Shown here: piece after piece, positions 58,961-64,000 of the stretch
Layout: the number at the start of each line of letters is the position of its first letter
Position numbering within the stretch: the first letter of the stretch is position 1
Assembly: GCF_052115485.1 (NCBI RefSeq)
Contig: NZ_JBFRGU010000006.1
Coordinates: forward strand, 248,001-312,000
Length of the DNA: 64,000 nt
Direction of reading: 5' to 3'
Origin: Microvirga sp052115485
GTDB taxonomy: Bacteria; Pseudomonadota; Alphaproteobacteria; Rhizobiales; Beijerinckiaceae
Translations under genes and position numbers: made by a program
The notes under the pieces: model-generated
Seen by the model: the letters and a program-made list of their open reading frames with translations, nothing else
Database searches by the model: none
Told to the model about the DNA's origin: nothing

Positions 58961-59840
58961 CACCGGAAGACAGAACATTAGATGTGTCATTGCCGACAAA
59001 AAAATCGGACTCGGCGCTACCGACCAAATTCTCAATGTTTGAGATCGTATCGGTTGATCTTGCGCCCGTAACCTGACTTCCAATTATGCGAAGATCAACC
59101 CGTGCGTAGTCATCGCTTTGCAGTGAATATTCAAGAGTATCGATGCCATCTCCACCATCGATAATGTTGTTGCCTATTCCGCTATAGAAGGTTTCGTTGC
59201 CCGCTCCTCCCAGGAGAGTATCATTGAAAACCGAACCAATAATCTTTCCTGAAATGGCTCCGAGACGGCCATCGTATAGATTCTCAGAGCCGTTAAATTT
59301 CACATCTCCTTTGATCAAGCCGTTGTTTATAATGCTGCCGCCGGAGCCGCTGTAGATTGCGACTTGGTATCTGCCATCCTGAAAGGGCGCTTGTATCACG
59401 CCATCATTGACGATTGTCCCTCTGCCAAACGAGCGAATTCCGCTCTCGTTTCCACCTTGAATAAGACCCGAATTGTGGACGGACCAGTCACTGCCAGCTA
59501 TGAAGACTCCGGAAAAGCCACCATAAATGGAGCCCTTGTTTTCCAGACGATTGTTGAGCGCGGTTGCTGCATCTCCAATCGCGACGCCATACGCGTCACT
59601 ATGGAGGACACCGCTGGATGCTACCGTGACTCGATTGTCTCCCTTCAACAGATCGATGGCACCGTGCCGCCCGAAGAGAGATCCATACACGAAGATTTCC
59701 GCTCCGCCTTGCTCGCCAAACATCGCCACTTGAGATGTCGATGTGACAGTCACGTTCTGAGCTACGACATAGGCATCAGGTTGCAGATTCACTGCATTGC
59801 CTGAAGTTACATACATTGAGCTGGTGATATATGTTGTCAC
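57732..59840 (-). CDS. RTX calcium-binding protein 1 with cadherin-like domain
   Basis: 702 residues from GTG 59840. Residues 1-250 are a Gly/Asn-rich beta-helix-like passenger with N.G.I repeats (NSGLIQGG, NDGVIQAP, NNGLIKGD). RTX nonapeptides follow (GAGDDTLDG, GGEGNDTLDGG). Then comes a cadherin/Ig-like domain (about 455-540, VVAEDALTGIVASLSATDAD). A second RTX set (GEAGNDVLTGLGGNDVLLG) and a serralysin-like C-terminal beta-roll end in TYKDFFVI. This points to type I secretion and calcium-driven folding outside the cell. No HlyB/HlyD/TolC genes lie nearby. The 3' ~1.25 kb is nearly identical to the second RTX gene. Confidence 0.9.
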   Translation of the reverse strand: MTTYITSSMYVTSGNAVNLQPDAYVVAQNVTVTSTSQVAMFGEQGGAEIFVYGSLFGRHGAIDLLKGDNRVTVASSGVLHSDAYGVAIGDAATALNNRLENKGSIYGGFSGVFIAGSDWSVHNSGLIQGGNESGIRSFGRGTIVNDGVIQAPFQDGRYQVAIYSGSGGSIINNGLIKGDVKFNGSENLYDGRLGAISGKIIGSVFNDTLLGGAGNETFYSGIGNNIIDGGDGIDTLEYSLQSDDYARVDLRIIGSQVTGARSTDTISNIENLVGSAESDFFVGNDTSNVLSSGAGDDTLDGWFGDDTLNGGDGIDTALFSSSIGARVDLTKQGEGQNTGYGFDTLISIENLEGGSGADWFRGDGGDNVLTGNDGNDTLIGGEGNDTLDGGAGSNTAVFSGTSAQSQITNNGDGTFTVTGPDGTDLVRDVRLLQFSDKTVALWNAAPTSLGLSTTVVAEDALTGIVASLSATDADGDALTYTLASTDGPFRLDGNNLILTGALDFETRASHSLTVVAKDAYGGQTSRSFTIQVADVVETTPFILTGTGGDDRLEGEAGNDVLTGLGGNDVLLGEAGNDRLSGGAGRDVLTGGSGQDVFVFDTKLSKSASANRANQDTITDFNVNDDTIYLAKSVFTKLSKKEVLKAGEFYVGTKAHDQDDRIIYDKKKGALYYDADGTGSQAQIQIATLTKDLKMTYKDFFVI

Positions 59841-59990
59841 GGGAAAACCTGAGTAGGAGCTGACTTCTCAGGTTTCTTGCCACGCATTCCGCTGCGTCGC
59901 CTCTAGATGAACAACCAGGTTTTTGGAGGTCAGATCAACGCAGGTGTGGCGGCGCACCCTGCCCGTTCGTTCCCGATTATCTCCTGCCGG
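59841..59990. repeat. Duplicated upstream flank of the RTX genes (copy 1)
   Basis: GCCACGCATTCCGCTGCGTC, the AGGTTTTTGGAGGTCAGATC stretch, AACGCAGGTGTGGCGGCGCA and TTCCCGATTATCTCCTGCCG recur with substitutions upstream of the second RTX gene at 63485-63610. The homologous unit thus includes the promoter area and the stop codon of the gene upstream, and probably holds shared regulatory signals. Confidence 0.75.
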
Positions 59991-60334
59991 AGATGCCAGC
60001 ACTGACTATACGCGTTTCGTGAAGCCAAGCGCCCCCAGACAAGGTCCATGTTTCGGTCTTGTCATCGCCGTTGTCATAGTGCGTTTTGGCGGATGAATGA
60101 CGCTGGTCCCTGTCTTTCACGACAGAGTACCATTCGATGTCACTCTGAGCCAGAGGATCGAACGCAGTGTAGTAGCTTGTTCCGTCTTTCTTGCGAGTAA
60201 TCAAGTAATCTGTTGGTTTCCCCTTTGAATTCCTCAATCTTCCAGTCCCAATCTCCCGCCGCCAGATTGAGCGTTGAGAAGGTTCGGCTAGCGATATCAG
60301 AACCGTTGATGTCCCCGACGTATTGTTCCTTCAT
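59977..60334 (-). pseudogene. Frameshifted fragment of a repeat-type RTX-associated protein
   Basis: One frame starts at ATG 60334 (MKEQYVGDINGSDIASRTFS, then LAAGDWDWKIEEFKGE) and a second frame continues from about 60230 (KPTDYLITRKKDGTSYYTAF, then DIEWYSVVKDRDQRHSSAKT, ending SAGISGRR). Joined at the AAAGGGGAAA run near 60220 they make one coherent ~118-residue protein. The pattern W...D....DG..Y...FD is like the DG-containing repeats in some alphaproteobacterial RTX proteins. I call it a pseudogene or a frameshift; programmed slippage on the G/A run is possible but not supported. Confidence 0.5.
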
Positions 60335-60380
60335 GGCCGCCCCGAATCAGAGTGATCGTGGCGGCAAGCGTCGCTGATTA

Positions 60381-60408
60381 CCCGATTTTGGGGTACTCAA
60401 AAATCGGG
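60381..60408 (+). promoter_or_regulatory. Hairpin/inverted repeat upstream of the HTH regulator gene
   Basis: CCCGATTTT (60381-60389) pairs with AAAATCGGG (60400-60408) around a ten-base loop. It lies 40 bases before the HTH gene and could be its operator, a factor-binding site, or a hairpin ending transcription from the left. Confidence 0.4.
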
Positions 60409-60447
60409 TTTCTCTGGAGTGCTGGTTTCCAAACTGGCACTTCGGCT

Positions 60448-60687
60448 TTGACCTCGATCCACTCCGACCTCTACCGCCGGCTCATCGCCCTGCTCATCCA
60501 GGCGCGGAAAGAGGCTGGCTTGACCCAAACCGAAGTGGCCCGGCGCATCGGGCAGCGGCAGACTTTCGTGTCAAAGTACGAACTGGGTGAGCGTCGCCTC
60601 GACGCGGCGGAGTACCTGGAGATCAGCCGATCGATCGGAGCGGACCCTTATGGGCTGATGCGAGAAGCGGAGGGCAGCAAGGGCTGA
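60448..60687 (+). CDS. XRE-family helix-turn-helix regulator
   Basis: About 79 residues from TTG 60448 (TSIHSDLYRRLIALLIQ); the frame is open to 60352, and no good ribosome site marks either start. The HTH covers LIQARKEAGLTQTEVARRIG and FVSKYELGERRLDAAEYLEI, the Cro/C1 type found in many small alphaproteobacterial regulators. The short C-terminus holds no ligand domain. No toxin or partner gene is adjacent; the neighbours are the RTX genes and the frameshifted gene. Confidence 0.8.
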   Translation: MTSIHSDLYRRLIALLIQARKEAGLTQTEVARRIGQRQTFVSKYELGERRLDAAEYLEISRSIGADPYGLMREAEGSKG

Positions 60688-60992
60688 TGTGGTTTAGGAC
60701 TTGCCCGAAAATGCCCGATTCAATCGTTCGCAAATCTGGCTAAAGAGGCGACTGGAATGTAGATTTCGCCCGGAAGGCACGAAGCGTCCTTCGAATCACG
60801 TTCGAGCCAAATTTCTTGGCTTCAATACCGCACAGCAACGGCTGTAAGCTCAATGCGTCTTTGGCGAAGTTACCGGAACCTCAAGGGATCGATCGGAGCT
60901 GCTCAGGGGTGTCACTGAGAGGCGGTTGATCGAGCCCCTGCCAGAGGAACCCGGCAGGGCCTCACAGATCGTGCACTCTCAGCCTTCTCTCC
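60688..60992. other. Gap between the HTH gene and the lipoprotein gene
   Basis: About 305 bases. I see no gene or RNA. GCCTCACAGATCGTGC and CAGCCTTCTCTCCTTATCGC occur just before the lipoprotein stop. No terminator is clear. Confidence 0.35.
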
Positions 60993-61346
60993 TTATCGCT
61001 TTGAAGTCCCGTCGGGGTTAAGCACCCCATCCGCAATCGCCTTCTGTCGGATCGCTTCCACTTTGGCGAGTTCGGCATCAGGATTGGGCGCCGGATTTTG
61101 CGCCTGCCAAGCTTTTAAGTTGGCGTTGACTTCAGCTTGGTACGCATAGCCAGCAGCCATACCGCTAAGACCCGTCGGATCTGCACCGGTGGCCGCAGCC
61201 ACACCTAGAGCCGTTGATACCGGCCCAGCTGCCAAGGGACCGAGCGGATCAGTGCCTGTGATGCCTCCGCCAGCACCGGGTGCCATGCAGGCGCTCAGAC
61301 ATGACATAATCGCAACGACGCCGATGAGAGATGAAGACTTAGACAA
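60993..61346 (-). CDS. Small lipoprotein downstream of RTX gene 2
   Basis: 117 residues from TTG 61346, overlapping the stop of the RTX gene by eight bases. A signal peptide with lipobox (MSCLSACMAPG, Cys about 20) is followed by a Gly/Ala/Pro-rich low-complexity part and an Ala/Gln-rich helix (AAGYAYQAEVNANLKAWQAQ), ending ADGVLNPDGTSKR. Unknown family. The overlap suggests translational coupling to the RTX protein. Confidence 0.6.
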   Translation of the reverse strand: MSKSSSLIGVVAIMSCLSACMAPGAGGGITGTDPLGPLAAGPVSTALGVAAATGADPTGLSGMAAGYAYQAEVNANLKAWQAQNPAPNPDAELAKVEAIRQKAIADGVLNPDGTSKR

Positions 61347-62590
61347 CGAAGAAGTCCTTGTAGGTCATCTTGAGGTTTTTGGTCAGCGTGGCGATCTGGA
61401 TCTGAGCCTGTGATCCGGTGCCGTCGGCATCGTAGTACAACGCACCCTTCTTCTTGTCGTAGATGATCCGGTCATCCTGATCATGCGCCTTGGTGCCGAT
61501 ATAGAACTCGCCCGCCTTGAGAACGCCCTTCTTCGACAGCTTGGTGAACACGCTCTTGGCGAGATGGATCGTGTCGTCCTGGACATTGAAGTCGGTGATC
61601 GTGTCCTGGTTGGTCTTGTTCACACGCGACGACTTCGAGAGCTTGGTGTCGAACACGAACACGTCCTGGCCCGATCCGCCCGTGAGCACATCCCGGCCTG
61701 CGCCGCCGGACAGCCGGTCGTTGCCGGCTTCCCCCAGGAGCACATCATTGCCGCCAAGGCCCCTGAGCACGTCATTGCCGGCCTCGCCCTCGAGCCGGTC
61801 GTCACCACCCGTGCCGGTGAGGATGAACGGGGTCAGCTCGACCACGTCTGCGACCTGGATCGTGAAGGACCGGCTGGTCTGACCGCCATAGGCATCCTTG
61901 GCCACGACCGTCAGGCTGTGGCTGGCCTTGGTCTCGAAGTCGAGCGCGCCGGTGAGGATGAGGTTGTTGCCGTCGATGCGGAACGGACCGTCGGTGGATG
62001 TCAGGCTGTAAGTCAGCGCATCGCCATCGGCATCGGTCGCCGATAAACTCGCCACGATGCCGGTGAGCGCATCCTCGGCCACGACGGTCGTGGACAAACC
62101 TAACGCTGTGGGTGCTGTGTTCCACAAAGCCGCCGTCTTGTCCGAGAACTGCACCAGGCGCACGTCGCGCAGCAGATCGGTGCCATCGGGACCGGTCACA
62201 GTCCAAGTGCCGTCGCCGTTGTCGGTCACGGTCGATTGGCTCGCGGATCCTGAAAACACGGCGGTGTTGACGCCTGTCCCGCCGTCCAGCGTGTCATCAC
62301 CCGCGCCGCCGACGAGGGTGTCGTTGCCGCCATTCCCAGTGAGCCGATTGGCGCCGCCGTCGCCACGGAACCAATCCGCACCGGAGCCGCCCTCTAAGTT
62401 CTCGATCCCGATGAGCACATCGCGACCGTAGCCTGTATCCTGCCGCTCGCCCTGCTTTGTCAGATCGACGCGAGCGCCGACGTCACCGGCGAACAGGGCA
62501 GTATCGATGCCGTCGCCGCCATCCAGCGTGTCGTCGCCGAACCAGCCATCCAGCGTGTCGGCGCCGGCGCCAGACGAGATCATATTCGAC
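61339..62590 (-). repeat. Duplicated RTX module (copy 2)
   Basis: Near-identical to 57732-58960. Identity is highest from the cadherin-like domain to the gene end and fades near the first RTX array. Divergence is mostly synonymous or in the short linker before the C-terminal roll. Confidence 0.9.
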
Positions 62591-63462
62591 GTTTCGTTGC
62601 CGGTGAGTTTGTCATCAGATCCGAACGACTGAATATTCTCAAAATTTAGTATCGTGCTTTTTCCATAGGCCGTATTTTGGCTTGTTGTGATCCTGAGATC
62701 TAACGTTGTCGTATTCTGGTTGCCCCACCATTCGAAGCCAAGCTGGATGGTATCCTGTCCGCCATTCCCGTTCACGTAGCTGGTGCCGTAAGAGACGTTG
62801 ACGGTCTCCGACTGTGCCCCACCATAAATCGTGTCATTGCCACTGCAGGTGATCAAACCTTCCACGCTTCCATTGCGACCATCATAAAAATTTTGCCCGC
62901 CCGCCATCGCCACGCGCCCGCGTATGACGCCGTCGTTAATCACTGTGTCATCTGCTTGCGAGCCCAAATACGCATCTGAATTGGGCGAGCTAGCGTCATA
63001 GACTTCGAGTGTCCCCCGGTTCCAAAATTTGTTGGGGCGATCGAAAGCCCCCTCGCTCCGGATATGAATTCCACGTTCCCCTATAATCCGCCCATAATTC
63101 GTAATGGTATTCCCAGGCCCATACAGATGAATCGCGGTGGAGCCGGCTTCGATAATGCCGTAGTTGATCACAGAGTTGTCAGGAGTCGTTGGCCCACCCA
63201 TAGCAATGGCATCGCCAAACGCATGAAGGACACTGGTCTCACCAAGGCGGATTGAGTTTCCGCCCTTTTCTAGTGTAATCCCGCCGCCGCCAATGATGTT
63301 GCCATATGAGTGCAGTTCTACGCCGCCGGCAGCGCTAAAAACTCCGACCCCCCCTTCAGTCGCGACTGTTATGCCCGAACCGATAAAAGCAAATCCGCCG
63401 TAATTTAATGTGACGGCATTTTCGACGCCAGTTTTGACGACAGATGTGGTGATGACGGTCAT
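61339..63462 (-). CDS. RTX calcium-binding protein 2 with cadherin-like domain
   Basis: 707 residues from ATG 63462, with GGGAG 7-8 bases upstream. Same architecture as RTX protein 1: a divergent beta-helix-like passenger (about 1-250, NSVINYGIIEAG, NTITNYGRIIG), RTX repeats, cadherin-like domain (VVAEDALTGIVASLSATDAD again) and a near-identical C-terminal roll ending TYKDFFVV. The N-terminal half shares pattern but little sequence with copy 1. Likely a secreted adhesin-like or matrix protein. A longer frame to 63492 lacks a site and is not conserved. Confidence 0.9.
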   Translation of the reverse strand: MTVITTSVVKTGVENAVTLNYGGFAFIGSGITVATEGGVGVFSAAGGVELHSYGNIIGGGGITLEKGGNSIRLGETSVLHAFGDAIAMGGPTTPDNSVINYGIIEAGSTAIHLYGPGNTITNYGRIIGERGIHIRSEGAFDRPNKFWNRGTLEVYDASSPNSDAYLGSQADDTVINDGVIRGRVAMAGGQNFYDGRNGSVEGLITCSGNDTIYGGAQSETVNVSYGTSYVNGNGGQDTIQLGFEWWGNQNTTTLDLRITTSQNTAYGKSTILNFENIQSFGSDDKLTGNETSNMISSGAGADTLDGWFGDDTLDGGDGIDTALFAGDVGARVDLTKQGERQDTGYGRDVLIGIENLEGGSGADWFRGDGGANRLTGNGGNDTLVGGAGDDTLDGGTGVNTAVFSGSASQSTVTDNGDGTWTVTGPDGTDLLRDVRLVQFSDKTAALWNTAPTALGLSTTVVAEDALTGIVASLSATDADGDALTYSLTSTDGPFRIDGNNLILTGALDFETKASHSLTVVAKDAYGGQTSRSFTIQVADVVELTPFILTGTGGDDRLEGEAGNDVLRGLGGNDVLLGEAGNDRLSGGAGRDVLTGGSGQDVFVFDTKLSKSSRVNKTNQDTITDFNVQDDTIHLAKSVFTKLSKKGVLKAGEFYIGTKAHDQDDRIIYDKKKGALYYDADGTGSQAQIQIATLTKNLKMTYKDFFVV

Positions 63463-63612
63463 ATAGCGCTCCCAAGTGTAGGAGGGCCGCATGCCACGCC
63501 TTCCGCTACGGCGTCTCTCGTTGAATAGCTAGGTTCTTGCGGCCGGATCAGCGCAGGTGCGGCGGCGCACCCCACCCATTCGTCCCGATTATTTCCTGCC
63601 GGAGGTGCAGTT
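63463..63612. repeat. Duplicated upstream flank of the RTX genes (copy 2)
   Basis: GCCACGCCTTCCGCTACGGC, TAGGTTCTTGCGGCC, GCGCAGGTGCGGCGGCGCA and CCCGATTATTTCCTGCCGG align with 59875-59995. In both copies the minus strand keeps a TAA that ends a short GR(K/R) tail. Confidence 0.7.
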
Positions 63613-63768
63613 CTAATGCGGTGAAACTGGAATGGTGGGCAGATCGCTTATGCCCAAGGCACAAAAGTCAATTGCCACCGATCCCGGCTGACGGCATCGC
63701 TCCGCGTGAACGATCAAGATTTTGTCGAGGATAGCAGGGTAGTCGACCTTAGCCTCACCCAAGCGCAT
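63613..63768 (-). CDS. Possible 51-residue small protein
   Basis: Frame from ATG 63768, directly after a TGA, to TAG 63613-63615. It reads MRLGEAKVDYPAILDKILIV, then HAERCRQPGSVAIDFCALGI and SDLPTIPVSPH. It has a protein-like composition (VDYPAILDKIL, DFCALGISDLP) but no clear ribosome site and no family I recognise. It may be a remnant of a larger gene. Confidence 0.25.
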   Translation of the reverse strand: MRLGEAKVDYPAILDKILIVHAERCRQPGSVAIDFCALGISDLPTIPVSPH

Positions 63769-63972
63769 TCAGAGCGACTAACCCATCAGCGCAGTCGCGA
63801 TTGGATGGATAAATCCATATGCCTAGGGTTGCGTATGGCATGGCATCCTCTCTCGGATTGATCTGTTGAGCTGTCCGTGACGGGATCCGCAGACTTTTTC
63901 GCGCCCACCCCGAACCTGTAACCGCCCGGCAACCGCGCCTCGCCGCTACCCCTTGCGTAGCCTCAAAACCCT
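63769..63972. other. Gene-free stretch before the tRNA
   Basis: About 200 bases with no visible gene. CCATATGCCTAGGGTTGCGTATGGCATGG near 63817-63845 contains imperfect inverted arms. Confidence 0.35.
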
Positions 63973-64000
63973 TGGCGATCCCGGGAAGACTCGAACTTCC
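63973..64000 (-). tRNA. 3' end of a tRNA gene (isotype not determined)
   Basis: Read on the minus strand, the last bases are GGAAGTTCGAGTCTTCC, a perfect T-stem (GGAAG/CTTCC) with the TTCGAGT loop. CGGGATC follows as the 3' acceptor strand, then discriminator G and encoded CCA (63973-63975). Acceptor 5' arm, D-arm and anticodon lie beyond the window edge, so the amino acid cannot be assigned. Confidence 0.75.

Noticed and set aside
60688..60992. Toxin partner for the HTH regulator
   Set aside because: No open frame with protein-like composition was found on either strand in this gap.

Overview
The window is GC-rich, densely coded chromosomal DNA from an alphaproteobacterium, most probably of the order Hyphomicrobiales (Rhizobiales). 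Pointers are the DUF4167 and DUF2125 proteins, a cyclic-glucan-exporter-type ABC transporter, an overlapping hisC/tyrC pair, metX-metW, a FosX resembling the Mesorhizobium enzyme, and intergenic palindromes ending in GATCATGCTCTA. The genus cannot be fixed from sequence alone. Most genes are housekeeping or conserved, often joined by 4-base GTGA or ATGA overlaps.

Layout. 0-2.6 kb: end of ptsP, then prfA-fosX-prmC, with a fosfomycin hydrolase gene inside the release-factor operon. 2.9-12.8 kb: DUF4167 protein with an 18-nt tandem repeat, MOSC protein, clpB, an alpha/beta hydrolase, an orphan TRAP binding protein, DMT and YihY membrane proteins. 12.9-23 kb: CpdB-type nucleotidase, Cys/Met PLP enzyme, TspO, Hpt, FtsE-FtsX, YdcF-like protein, PlsC, ChaC-like protein, DUF2125 protein. 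23-27.9 kb: amino-acid synthesis (tyrC, hisC, a chorismate-mutase fusion, metX, metW). 28.3-37.9 kb: xerD with a 48-residue membrane protein, aroK-aroB-CNNM/CorC protein, ABC exporter, CAP lipoprotein, large MscS channel.

38-46 kb is a carbohydrate locus: a large GH2 enzyme faces a tight four-gene operon of glycosyltransferase, UDP-galactopyranose mutase and two divergent GH1-type enzymes. 46-50.9 kb holds a PHA-system protein, two unknowns, RlpA, a MATE exporter and a hybrid histidine kinase whose ATP-binding domain looks degenerate. 51-57.3 kb holds a secreted GH3 glucosidase and a coupled operon of GT39-like membrane transferase, GT2 transferase, methyltransferase and small 4-TM transporter. 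This set has the parts list of a polyprenyl-phosphate-sugar pathway.

57.4-63.9 kb is an accessory zone. It has a decayed LLM-oxidoreductase gene, two tandemly duplicated RTX proteins with nearly identical C-terminal halves and divergent beta-helix-like N-termini, a frameshifted gene, a small HTH regulator preceded by a hairpin, and a lipoprotein coupled to the second RTX gene. A partial tRNA gene closes the window. The best candidates for an undescribed system are the GT-Glf-GH1-GH1/GH2 locus and the GT39-GT2-methyltransferase-SMR operon next to the RTX pair. Both are inferred from gene content and arrangement only.
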